Shown here: positions 1 through 8,386 of the stretch, piece after piece
Numbering within the stretch: the stretch's first letter is position 1
Layout: the number at the start of each line of letters is the position of its first letter
Origin: DASSBR01 sp035688265
GTDB lineage: Bacteria; Pseudomonadota; Gammaproteobacteria; Natronospirales; DASSBR01
DNA length: 28,582 bases
NCBI GenBank assembly: GCA_035688265.1
Contig: DASSNE010000018.1
Location: forward strand, 1 to 28,582
Direction of reading: 5' to 3'
Notes under the pieces: generated by a model
What the model was told of the DNA's origin: nothing
Database searches by the model: none
What the model saw: only the letters and a program-made list of their open reading frames with translations
Program-made: the position numbers and the translations under genes

Positions 1-141
<141 letters not shown>

Positions 142-156
142 GCCATGGAGGGTGGT

Positions 157-1029
157 ATGACGCAGTCGAGTCCCGAGGAACGCCAGCAGAACCGGCCGGC
201 ACAGTCGCAGCCGGGCCAGCCCGGCCGCGAGCACCAGATGGCGCCGGAACCGATCGTGATACGCGACGACTATCGCGGCAGCGGCAAGCTGGCCGGCAAG
301 GCCGCCCTGATTACCGGCGGCGACAGCGGCATCGGTCGGGCGGTGGCGGTGCATTTCGCCCGCGAGGGCGCGGATGTGGCGATCGTTTACCTCGACGAGC
401 ACGACGATGCGCGCGAAACGCAGCGGATGGTCGAGGCGGAAGGGCGCCAGTGCCTGCTGATCGCCGGCGACCTCGCCGACCGGGCGTTTTGCGAGGAGGC
501 GGTCGGCAAGACGCTCAAAACCTTCGGGCGTCTGAACATTGTCGTCAACAACGCCGCGCAGCAGTTCGCCGAGCAGGATTTCGAGGACGTGACGCCGGAG
601 CAGGTCGAACATACCTTTCGCACCAACATCTTTCCGTACTTCTACCTGCTGAAGCCCGCACTGCCGCACCTGGAGAACGGCGGCACGATCATCAACACAA
701 CGTCCGTGACGGCGTACCGCGGCAGCGGTCACCTGTTCGACTATTCCGCCACCAAAGGCGCTGTTCTCGCACTGACGCGGTCAATGGCGCGGGCCTTCGC
801 GGAGCGCGGTATTCGCGTCAATGGCGTCGCGCCGGGACCGATCTGGACCCCGCTGATCCCGGCGACGTTCTCAGCCGAGCATGTCGAGAAGTTCGGTTCG
901 AACACGCTGATGAAGCGGGCGGGGCAGCCGTCTGAAGTTGCGCCGGCATACGTGTTTCTCGCCAGCGACGACGCCTCGTACTTCACCGGGCAGGTGCTGC
1001 ATCCGAACGGCGGTGACGTGATGATGTGA
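157..1029 (+). CDS. SDR family NAD(P)-dependent oxidoreductase (YghA-like)
   Basis: A classical short-chain dehydrogenase/reductase of 290 residues, with the roughly 45-residue polar N-terminal extension typical of the YghA/YdaD-type group. Visible motifs are the Rossmann nucleotide loop TGGDSGIGRA, the NNAA stabilising motif, and the catalytic set Ser183, Tyr196, Lys200 in YSATKGA. The C-terminal NGGDVMM end is also usual for this group. It should catalyse reversible NAD(P)-linked oxidation of an alcohol or aldehyde in the cytoplasm; the substrate is unknown. I chose ATG 157 over the in-frame ATG 145 because GGAGGG at 147-152 sits about 4-5 nt before it as a ribosome binding site. The gene begins directly after a group II intron end, so its native promoter may have been displaced. 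Its stop lies 2 nt from the stop of the convergent small gene. Confidence 0.9.
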   Translation: MTQSSPEERQQNRPAQSQPGQPGREHQMAPEPIVIRDDYRGSGKLAGKAALITGGDSGIGRAVAVHFAREGADVAIVYLDEHDDARETQRMVEAEGRQCLLIAGDLADRAFCEEAVGKTLKTFGRLNIVVNNAAQQFAEQDFEDVTPEQVEHTFRTNIFPYFYLLKPALPHLENGGTIINTTSVTAYRGSGHLFDYSATKGAVLALTRSMARAFAERGIRVNGVAPGPIWTPLIPATFSAEHVEKFGSNTLMKRAGQPSEVAPAYVFLASDDASYFTGQVLHPNGGDVMM

Positions 1030-1031
1030 AT

Positions 1032-1289
1032 CTAATGATTTCGCAATGCGTTAATCAACTCGCCTTTGTCCATCTTGGAGCGGCCGTCGATACCGACCTG
1101 CTTCGCCTTCTCGTACAGATCGTGCTTGTTCCAGCTTTCGTACTTGCGGCTGTGGCCGCCACGCTGGGCGGCTGCGTGGCGGTCGGTATTGGCAATGCGC
1201 GCCGCCTTCTCCTTGCTCGCGCCTTCGCGGCGCAGCGCCTCGTATTGCTCGTCGTCCTTGATTTGCGCGCCGTGATCCTTGCCTGGCAT
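1032..1289 (-). CDS. Small Rho N-terminal-like / DUF7218-type protein
   Basis: An 85-residue, highly charged protein. The first half has the KDDEQYEALRREGASKEKAA pattern seen in small stress-associated DUF7218 proteins. The second half, from about residue 50, resembles the Rho N-terminal SAP-like fold: SWNKHDLYEKAKQVGIDGRS followed by MDKGELINALR. Such domains bind nucleic acid, so a small nucleic-acid-associated cytoplasmic protein is likely, but no precise function is established. The ATG at 1289 has AGGAGG about 7 nt upstream. The gene converges with the SDR gene, with a 2-nt gap and no room for a separate terminator. It is monocistronic as far as can be seen. Confidence 0.85.
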   Translation of the reverse strand: MPGKDHGAQIKDDEQYEALRREGASKEKAARIANTDRHAAAQRGGHSRKYESWNKHDLYEKAKQVGIDGRSKMDKGELINALRNH

Positions 1290-1437
1290 GGTTCGCCTCC
1301 TGCTGCTCTACACCAACAAAGATATTCGATTGCCGACTGATGCAACAGTAGCGTTAACCCTTTTTCGGGGCGGCGTCGTAGGGAATGCATGAACAGCGTA
1401 ATGATGCAATACTCTACGCTTTTGCATTTTGTTCAAT

Positions 1438-2517
1438 ATGGCTGAGCAACAGGCGGGACGAGCCGAGACGCAGTCCCTGGAGATTTTGGGGATCAGCGAA
1501 CCCGAAGAGCGTGTTTATCGGTGGCTTCTGACTCATGCGGGCGCCACTCCGGATGATCTCGCGCGCGCTTTATCAATGACGCCCCGCAAGGCTCGACAAT
1601 TGCTCGACGTCGTCGAAGCCAAGGGTTTGGCTACACATTCGCCGGAGAGGCCACGACGTTACCTGCCCTCCGCGCCGGATATCGCCCTGGGTGCACTTTT
1701 TCATCAGCAGCAAAAAGCATTGCTTGGGACGCAACAGACCATCCAGAACCTGCAGGAGCAGGCGAGCTCCGCGCAGCGCGCCGATGAGCAGGAGCAAATG
1801 GTCGAGTTGATTACCAGCAACGAGGCCGAGCGCCAGATACTCGAGCAAATGGAACTTACCGTCGAGCATGAATTCATCACGTTGATGCGTATGCCGATGC
1901 GTATTACTCAATATGATGTGTCTGCAGAGACGTACAACAATCGCACTCAAAGGGATGCCCAGGCCCGTGGCGTGCGCTACCGCAGCGTCATTGATTCCGA
2001 GCTTCTGGGATTATCCGGCTACCTGGAAGGCGTTCGTTCCGATATGAAAGCGGGGGAAGAGGTCAGGGTCATATCGAATCTGCCGCTGAAACTGGTTCTC
2101 GCCGATCGTCGCCTTGCGCTTATTCCGCTGAATTTGGGGAAGCTGGACAGTCCGGCTCTACTGGTCCGTTCTTCGACGTTACTGGACGCACTCTACGAGT
2201 TGTTCGAAATGTTCTGGGAACGGGCGGCCCCCATTTCCTTCGCTCAAGGCGAACTGCAAGTTGAGGCATCGGAATCGCAACTCAGCGAGGAGATCAAAGG
2301 GCTGATTTCATTGCTGGCAGCCGGCTTGAATGACAAGACCATTGCCTATGACTTGGACATATCGAAGCGCACCTTTGAGCGACGGATAGCGGAGTTGATG
2401 CGGATACTGGAAGCGCGCACCCGCTTTCAAACAGGCTGGCTTGCCGCCCTTCGGCTGGTTGGCGCCGAATCGGTCCCTGCTTTCAGAGATGACAAGAAAC
2501 CAGCGAAGACCGGCTGA
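1438..2517 (+). CDS. TrmB-like N-terminal HTH / LuxR-like C-terminal HTH regulator
   Basis: A transcriptional regulator of 359 residues with two predicted DNA-binding ends. Residues about 20-75 form a winged-helix segment (EERVYRWLLTHAG, then TPDDLARALSMTPRKARQLL), as in TrmB-family regulators. A Gln/Glu-rich helical linker follows (about 85-125), then a middle region that could sense a ligand. Residues about 281-335 look like a LuxR-type HTH (LAAGLNDKTIAYDLDISKRT). ATG 1438 was preferred to TTG 1429, though neither has a strong ribosome binding site. The gene sits directly upstream of, and in the same direction as, the giant S53 protease, separated by 111 bp that contain a perfect inverted repeat. 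A local regulator of that protease is a reasonable inference, not shown by sequence. Its GC content is lower than that of the flanking housekeeping genes. Confidence 0.82.
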   Translation: MAEQQAGRAETQSLEILGISEPEERVYRWLLTHAGATPDDLARALSMTPRKARQLLDVVEAKGLATHSPERPRRYLPSAPDIALGALFHQQQKALLGTQQTIQNLQEQASSAQRADEQEQMVELITSNEAERQILEQMELTVEHEFITLMRMPMRITQYDVSAETYNNRTQRDAQARGVRYRSVIDSELLGLSGYLEGVRSDMKAGEEVRVISNLPLKLVLADRRLALIPLNLGKLDSPALLVRSSTLLDALYELFEMFWERAAPISFAQGELQVEASESQLSEEIKGLISLLAAGLNDKTIAYDLDISKRTFERRIAELMRILEARTRFQTGWLAALRLVGAESVPAFRDDKKPAKTG

Positions 2518-2523
2518 CGGAAT

Positions 2524-2553
2524 GGCGGTTTTCCGTCATGGCACAAAACCGCC
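2524..2553. repeat. Perfect 9-bp inverted repeat between regulator and protease genes
   Basis: GGCGGTTTT (2524-2532) and AAAACCGCC (2545-2553) are exact reverse complements separated by 12 nt. No T-run follows on the + strand, so it is not a typical intrinsic terminator. It may be an operator for the adjacent two-HTH regulator, an mRNA-stabilising hairpin, or a weak attenuator. It lies 7 nt after the regulator stop and about 75 nt before the protease start. Confidence 0.6.
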
Positions 2554-2628
2554 CGAAAATAAGGTAGATAGCACAAGATCAAGCTGAAATACTGACGCGG
2601 CTTCAAAATCGTTTCGGGGAGATTACCG

Positions 2629-5600
2629 ATGAGCCGCAAACTGCTCAAGGCCGCGCTTGGTATGTTCGCGCTGGCCACCGTTGCCGGGATGGCCTTCGTA
2701 TCCACGTCTTCAGCCTTGCCCGCCCATGTGGCGCAAGCGATGGATCAAAAGGATTCCGGGCTTACCGCGCAGGGAGTCGCCAATGCCGGCAAGAGTGGTC
2801 TGCCGGGCAGTTTGGCCACGATGGCACCGCAGAGCAACCTGAAGTTGCTCTCGCGGGCGACCCGGATTGGTCCACATGCGGCCGAATCGAATATCAGTCT
2901 TACCGTAGGTCTGAAACTCCGTAACGAGGCGAAGCTCAAGAGCTTTCTGCAGCAGGTTCAGAATCCGGCGAGCCCCGAATATCACCAGTGGTTGACGCCG
3001 AGAGAATTTACCGCGCGGTTCGGACCGAGCAAAGATCAGGTTGCGCAGGTGGTCAGTTATCTGCAAGCCCGTGGCATCAAGGTGAAGGCCGTTTCGCCCA
3101 ATCGGATCCTGATTCACACTGAGGCGACTGCGCAAGCTTACAACCACGCTTTCGGCATCGAGATCAGCGACTACAAGCTGAATGGTCGCCGCTTTTACAG
3201 CACGGCGGACCGGCCGAAATTGCCGCAGGCCATTGCACCCCTCGTGACCAATATCCTGGGTCTCAACCATGGCGTGCAGATGCAACCGCATCACTTCATG
3301 AAGCCCCTGGGGGGAGCGGCGGCAAGAGGCATGTCGTCAAACGAGGTAGCGCCACCCGCTTCCCTTACGAATCTCAACCCGCTGCAGATCGCCCACGCCT
3401 ACGACTGGCCGGACATCACTGATGCTGCGAACGGAACCGGCGTATCGGTCGCGATCCTGACGGCAGTGAGTTCGGGGCTGGCTTCGAACAACTCGCCCCA
3501 TGTCTTCTGGGGCGCCTTTGGGCTTCCGGATCACACCATCAATGTGATTCCGGTGGACGGTAACTATGGCAATACCAGCGGCATGGGCGAGACGCTCCTC
3601 GATGTCGAGATGGGCGGTGCGATGGGGCCGGGCGCCGCACTGCAGGTGTACGTGGCTGCCGACACGTACCTCGCGACTTTTACGGACATGTATAACCAGT
3701 TCGTGAACGACAACAGCGCCGCTGTGATGACCACGAGTTGGGGCGCGCCCGAGACTCTTGCTCCCGAGCTGGACGCGACGGACAACCAGATTTTCATGCA
3801 GGCTGCCGCCCAGGGAATATCCATGTTCGCCGCAGCCGGCGATAATGGCTCTGGAGATGGCACCGGTCAAAGTGCTGTCGCCGACTTCCCTTCTTCGTCG
3901 CCCTACATTACGGCCGCGAACGGCACGCAACTCACGATCGCCGACTTGAATGGCACTTACGGCAGCGAGGTCGCGTGGAACGACGCCCTCTGCTTCAACC
4001 AAGGTCCGGCCTCGACCGGCGGTGCGATCAGTCAACAGTTTGCCAAGCCCGGCTGGCAAAGAGGACCCGGAGTGCCCGCTGACGTCGATATGCGCATGAA
4101 TTCGGGAATTGCGCTCACGGCCAGCTGCAGCCATCCGATGATGATTTATCAGGCGGGCGGGTGGTACCTGACCGCCGGCACCAGCGGAGTGGCACCACAG
4201 CTTGCGGGCCTGTTTGCCATTGCGGTGAGCAAAAACGGTGGTCGGCTGGGTCAGTCCAATTCGCTGATCTACGACCATGCGAACGTGAACTACGCCGGCG
4301 ACTTCCACGATATCACCAGTGGCAATAATGGTGCGTTCACGGCGGGCCCCGGCTGGGATCATCCCACCGGCTGGGGAAGCGTGGATGCGGCGAATCTGAT
4401 CTCGCACATTACGGTTACGGGCCCCAAGGGCACGCTGGAAGGCAAGGTGACTGATGCCGCGAATGGCGAGCCGGTGGCAGGAGCCATGATAAAAGTCGGT
4501 GACCAGAAAATTGTGAGCGCCGACGATGGCAGCTACTCGGCGGTATTGCCGGCCGGTGACGTCACCGTCACGGTCAGCGCCTTCGGATACGACGGAACCT
4601 CTGCTACGGTAGACATCGTCGACGGCGGGACCATCACTCAGGACTTCGCGCTGGCTACCGCACCGAAGGTCGTACTGTCCGGCACGGTCACGGACGGCTC
4701 GGGCCACGGCTATGGGCTATACGCCGACATCAAGGTAACGACCGGGGACTATCGGCAGGTCGCCGACGTCTGGACCGATCCGCAGACCGGCAAATATAGC
4801 GTCGAACTGGCGGACGGCAACGACTATTCAATTCATGTAGCCGCTGCACTCGACGGCTACAATCCCGTTTCAACCTCGGTGACGCTGTCGGGCGACAAGA
4901 CGCAGAATTTCGCCCTGACGGCCGCCAGCACCTGCCAGGCTCCCGGCTACACCTTCAGCGCCGGCGGTTTCAGCGAGGACTTCAACGGCGGCGCGGTGCC
5001 GCCGGCCGGCTGGACGGAAACCAATCCGGTCAGCGGGCACGTCGTATGGCTGCTGAGCAGCCAGCAGGCGTTCGATAACGGGAACTACACCGGGGGGACG
5101 GGTGACGCGGCGTCCGCCTCCAGCAATTCCAACAACCAGGATGGCTCACCCTATGATACGTCACTGGTAACGCCGCCGATTCCAGTGAGCAGTCTTCCCG
5201 CCGTTCCGATCCTGAGGTACAAGGCCAATTACCAAACGAATGCATGGACGGTAGGGGATAATTTTGATCTCGACATTTCCACGGACGGCGGTGCCACCTG
5301 GACCGGCATTCTCCACTGGAACACCGCCCACGGTACCTTCTGGGGTACGGGGGCAAACGTGCAGGTGGGGCTGGCGCAGTACCTTCCCGCGACAGGAGAT
5401 TTTCAGCTTCGCTGGCGCTATTACGGCGGCGGCTGGAACCAATACGCGCAGTTGGATGACGTCGTCATTGGTTCCTGCGCCCCGTTGCCCGGCAGCCTGA
5501 TCGTGGGTCGGGTTACGGACGCCAATAACGATGCAGGAGCCGTCGGCACGCACGTTGAGGATGACCAGGGGGCGGGTGCCGACACGGTAGCCAATCCGGC

Positions 5601-8106
5601 GGACCAGGATCCCGATCATCCAAACCCCTTGTACATGTTCTTCGCCTCCCAGGGGACGCGCACGCTGACGGCTACTTCCAGCAATTACTCGACGGCGACA
5701 GCCGAGGTGCAGGTGCCGAACAACCAGGTGGTACGCCAGGATTTCACGCTCCAGGCGGCGCAACTCGAGGCTGCCCCGGGAACACTCACTGTGCATGTTC
5801 CAGTGGGCGGCACGACGACAGCCTCCTTCGCGCTCAAGAACATGGGCGGGGGCACCGGTACCTTCCGGATTTTCCCCATCGATGCGCCGCCGGCGGCTTC
5901 GGGCGAAACTCGGGCGGTGGTTCACGTTCCGGTCAAGCATTCGGCCTGGATGATGGCGGGTCCGCTAGCGTATGAGGCCCATGCCAAAGCCCGCGGACAG
6001 ACTGCCGGCGCGGTCATGCCGAAGGCCGAGGACGTTACTGCCCATTCAGATCAGGTCGGCCAGGCCTGGCGGGGGATAGCCTCCTACCCCCCGATATTTG
6101 CAGGTCAGTGCGCCAGCTCAGGACCTTGTGTGGGTATCGCAGAAAACACCGCCGCGCGCGATCCCGCCACCGGCAAAATCTACAGCATGGGTGGATTCAG
6201 CCAGGTGAACGGCACCAACATTAACGTTCTCGGCCTGAAGCAGGCCTATGTTTTTGATATCGGGAGCGCGGATCCCGTCTGGACACGTATCGCGGATGCG
6301 CCGGTCGCCCGCATGTCGCCGGTCTCGGCATTCGTCAACGGCAAGTTCTACGTGTTCAACGGCTGGGACGGGACGGTTGGCGGCAGTCCGACGACCGAAG
6401 TGGATATTTACGATCCCGCGACCGACACCTGGAGTCAGGGGAGGCCAAATCCCGTTCCCGCCGCAAGCAGTAGCGCAGCCGCGGTGCTGAATGGTCTGGT
6501 GTACATTGTCGGAGGCTGTAATGATGGCTCCTGTAGCAAAATACTGAGTGCAGTACAGGTTTATAACCCCGCCGCGGACAGCTGGAGCTCGGCGGCCAAT
6601 TATCCCGTTCCGGTCGACGATGAGGCCTGTGGCGGCATCGACGGCAAGCTCTATTGTGCAGGCGGTGTGGACGGTACCGCCGTGGTCACGTCCGGTTACG
6701 TTTACGACCCCGTATCGAACACTTGGTCACCGATCGCCAGTATGCCCGTCGCAGGGCTCGGAGGATCGGCCTATACTGCCGCCAACGGCATGTTGTTAAT
6801 GGCAGGCGGAATTATGACCGCAGGAGGGGGTATAAGTCTCACCAACCGCGCCGTAGCTTACGATCCGGGCACGGATACGTGGATGGCGTTGCCGCCGCTC
6901 AATGAGCCGGCGTGGGAAGCCGCCGGCGCCTGCGGACTCTACGCGATCGGCGGCGTCGTCGGCGTCTCGGACTACTTTGGTGACATACTGACGCCGGACG
7001 CCGAAGTGCTGCCGGGTTACGACCAGTTGTGTGGCAAGGCGTCGCCTATCCAATGGCTTACCGTAACGTCGACGACCAACACGCTGAAGGCAGGCGCTTC
7101 AACGACTGTGGCGCTAACCTTCGACGGCACGGGCCGACAAGCGTTCACTACTTCCAATACGTACCTCTCTGTCGTGAACAACACGCCGTATGGGCCGCTG
7201 ACCGTACCGGTGACGGTGCATTGGGATCCACAGCCGGTGGATCTGGCACTCAGCATCGACCAGAGTCCGAAATCGGTTCAGAAGGATGGCAATCTCGCTT
7301 ACATCGTGACGGTGACGAACCGGAAAACGGATAATCATGGTGCGGCGACTCAGACAACCCTGACCTACCAGTTGCCGGACGGCGTGAGCTACGTTGCCGC
7401 CAGCGGTGACGCCAGTTGCACGGCGCTATCGGCGAGCCTGCTGAGTTGCGACTTCGGGACTGTGAGCCAGGGGGCGTCGAAGACCGCAACGGTCGCGGTG
7501 AAGGTCAGTAAGGCGGGTGTCCTCAAGAGTACCTTCAACGTGAACGCTCGCGAGTCCGACAGCGACGTCTCAAATAACACGGTCAGCGTCGATACCGTCG
7601 TTATCGGGAATGCCGATATAATCGTGAACGCATCCAACAGCACGACGCCCTCGGGCGGTAAGGGCACGATTCAGTTCGACGTCTCCAATACAGGGCCGGA
7701 CGCCGCGACCGGGGTCAAGCTGAAAATGGACGCCGAGGGAGGTGCGCAGCTGCTCGACGCGACGACCGGCAAGGGAAGCTGCACCGCCTCAAATGGCAAC
7801 TTCAACTGTGACATCGGCGAGATTGAAGCCGGGGGCAAGGTAACGGTCATGATCACGGCCGCCATGGCCCATGCGGGGACGGCGACTGTGCAGGGACAGG
7901 CAATCACCAGTTCGGACGATCCGGACCTAGCCAACAATGTAGCGACGGCCACGGTCAAAGGAGCACCGGCAACCGCCGGCGATACGGCCGATGACGGCAA
8001 CAGTGACGGGGGCGGCGGTGCCTTTGGCTGGCTGGCGCTGATCGCGCTACTCGGCTTTACCTGCGCGAGCTGCTATGCGAGAAGCCGCCGGGTATTGCGG
8101 CGATAA
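2629..8106 (+). CDS. Secreted S53 (sedolisin/kumamolisin) protease with kelch, DUF11 and GlyGly-CTERM domains
   Basis: A 1825-residue exported multidomain peptidase. Order: signal peptide (about 1-30); pro-kumamolisin activation domain (about 86-210); S53 catalytic domain (about 250-600); two carboxypeptidase-regulatory-like beta domains (from about 602 and 681); a jelly-roll-like module beginning FSEDFNGG (about 781-955); a third regulatory-like domain (from about 956); a kelch region of about six blades (about 1167-1460); two DUF11 domains (from about 1534 and 1661); and a GlyGly-CTERM tail (GGGGAFGWLALIALLGF, then Arg-rich). Catalytic residues match the family: Glu321 and Asp325 in ETLLDVE, oxyanion Asp405 in AAGDNGSG, Ser519 in AGTSGVAP. 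The calcium-site pattern DIT...GWD (Asp561, Asp577) is present. GGGGAGA precedes the ATG as a ribosome binding site. It is expected to be processed by rhombosortase at the cell surface and to degrade extracellular protein. S53 enzymes are usually acid-active. Confidence 0.93.
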   Translation: MSRKLLKAALGMFALATVAGMAFVSTSSALPAHVAQAMDQKDSGLTAQGVANAGKSGLPGSLATMAPQSNLKLLSRATRIGPHAAESNISLTVGLKLRNEAKLKSFLQQVQNPASPEYHQWLTPREFTARFGPSKDQVAQVVSYLQARGIKVKAVSPNRILIHTEATAQAYNHAFGIEISDYKLNGRRFYSTADRPKLPQAIAPLVTNILGLNHGVQMQPHHFMKPLGGAAARGMSSNEVAPPASLTNLNPLQIAHAYDWPDITDAANGTGVSVAILTAVSSGLASNNSPHVFWGAFGLPDHTINVIPVDGNYGNTSGMGETLLDVEMGGAMGPGAALQVYVAADTYLATFTDMYNQFVNDNSAAVMTTSWGAPETLAPELDATDNQIFMQAAAQGISMFAAAGDNGSGDGTGQSAVADFPSSSPYITAANGTQLTIADLNGTYGSEVAWNDALCFNQGPASTGGAISQQFAKPGWQRGPGVPADVDMRMNSGIALTASCSHPMMIYQAGGWYLTAGTSGVAPQLAGLFAIAVSKNGGRLGQSNSLIYDHANVNYAGDFHDITSGNNGAFTAGPGWDHPTGWGSVDAANLISHITVTGPKGTLEGKVTDAANGEPVAGAMIKVGDQKIVSADDGSYSAVLPAGDVTVTVSAFGYDGTSATVDIVDGGTITQDFALATAPKVVLSGTVTDGSGHGYGLYADIKVTTGDYRQVADVWTDPQTGKYSVELADGNDYSIHVAAALDGYNPVSTSVTLSGDKTQNFALTAASTCQAPGYTFSAGGFSEDFNGGAVPPAGWTETNPVSGHVVWLLSSQQAFDNGNYTGGTGDAASASSNSNNQDGSPYDTSLVTPPIPVSSLPAVPILRYKANYQTNAWTVGDNFDLDISTDGGATWTGILHWNTAHGTFWGTGANVQVGLAQYLPATGDFQLRWRYYGGGWNQYAQLDDVVIGSCAPLPGSLIVGRVTDANNDAGAVGTHVEDDQGAGADTVANPADQDPDHPNPLYMFFASQGTRTLTATSSNYSTATAEVQVPNNQVVRQDFTLQAAQLEAAPGTLTVHVPVGGTTTASFALKNMGGGTGTFRIFPIDAPPAASGETRAVVHVPVKHSAWMMAGPLAYEAHAKARGQTAGAVMPKAEDVTAHSDQVGQAWRGIASYPPIFAGQCASSGPCVGIAENTAARDPATGKIYSMGGFSQVNGTNINVLGLKQAYVFDIGSADPVWTRIADAPVARMSPVSAFVNGKFYVFNGWDGTVGGSPTTEVDIYDPATDTWSQGRPNPVPAASSSAAAVLNGLVYIVGGCNDGSCSKILSAVQVYNPAADSWSSAANYPVPVDDEACGGIDGKLYCAGGVDGTAVVTSGYVYDPVSNTWSPIASMPVAGLGGSAYTAANGMLLMAGGIMTAGGGISLTNRAVAYDPGTDTWMALPPLNEPAWEAAGACGLYAIGGVVGVSDYFGDILTPDAEVLPGYDQLCGKASPIQWLTVTSTTNTLKAGASTTVALTFDGTGRQAFTTSNTYLSVVNNTPYGPLTVPVTVHWDPQPVDLALSIDQSPKSVQKDGNLAYIVTVTNRKTDNHGAATQTTLTYQLPDGVSYVAASGDASCTALSASLLSCDFGTVSQGASKTATVAVKVSKAGVLKSTFNVNARESDSDVSNNTVSVDTVVIGNADIIVNASNSTTPSGGKGTIQFDVSNTGPDAATGVKLKMDAEGGAQLLDATTGKGSCTASNGNFNCDIGEIEAGGKVTVMITAAMAHAGTATVQGQAITSSDDPDLANNVATATVKGAPATAGDTADDGNSDGGGGAFGWLALIALLGFTCASCYARSRRVLRR

Positions 8107-8137
8107 GTAAGGACAATCCCCTAAGTAATCATACTGA

Positions 8138-8165
8138 TTGCAACATAACAACGAGACGCTACACT
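8138..8165 (+). promoter_or_regulatory. Candidate sigma-70 promoter in the gap after the protease gene
   Basis: TTGCAA (8138-8143) and TACACT (8160-8165) are separated by 16 nt, each within one or two bases of the -35 and -10 consensus. They lie in a gap with no coding sequence and point toward a strong terminator about 200 nt downstream. A start near 8172 is expected if this is used. Confidence 0.42.
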
Positions 8166-8171
8166 CATAAC

Positions 8172-8377
8172 CACTGCCAAATGGAATTGTGCCAGCAGCT
8201 AGAAGACCGGCACAGGGATGTGCCGGCGACCCTGATTCTCAAAAGAACGGAAAACGGGTTGTGCTGATGCCCCCAACGCACAATGCCAGACGAAAAAAGC
8301 GGCTTAAAAGAAAAACGAACAGCCGACAACAACAAGAAAGCCCCCAACGGCCGGTGCCCCAAGCCCGGCCGTTTTTT
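8172..8377 (+). ncRNA. Candidate small regulatory RNA with a CsrA/RsmA-type hairpin
   Basis: This non-coding stretch lies between the protease stop and the convergent rsmE stop, bounded by a promoter-like element and an intrinsic terminator, giving about 206 nt. It contains a perfect 8-bp hairpin (8207-8214 with 8219-8226) with loop GGGA. The ten bases ACAGGGATGT (8212-8221) match the ACARGGAUGU core of the known CsrA high-affinity consensus, with GGA exposed in the loop. Two further GGA motifs occur (about 8183 and 8249). GCACAA at 8278-8283 can pair with TTGTGC at either 8187-8192 or 8259-8264, so two structures compete. It could be a CsrA-binding sRNA or simply the structured 3' UTR of the protease mRNA. 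No known Rfam family was recognised. Confidence 0.42.
8347..8377 (+). terminator. Intrinsic terminator
   Basis: ACGGCCGG (8347-8354) pairs exactly with CCGGCCGT (8365-8372) around a 10-nt loop, followed by six T (8372-8377). The T-run is on the + strand side, so it ends transcription coming from the protease or from the candidate small RNA. On the minus strand the stem is followed by a G-rich stretch, making it a poor terminator for the rsmE operon. Confidence 0.82.
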
Positions 8378-8386
8378 ATGGGCGGA

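Noticed and set aside
2524..2553. Intrinsic terminator of the regulator gene
   Set aside because: The hairpin has T-rich arms but no U-tract after it (CGAAAATA follows), so it was kept only as an inverted repeat.
3337..4707. 456-codon open frame on the minus strand within the S53 protease
   Set aside because: It overlaps the catalytic domain, whose active-site residues are all in the + frame. The opposing product has no recognisable domain or ribosome binding site.
8347..8377. Bidirectional terminator also serving argE-bioA-rsmE
   Set aside because: Read on the minus strand the stem is followed by TTGGGGGC rather than a U-run, so only + strand termination is supported.
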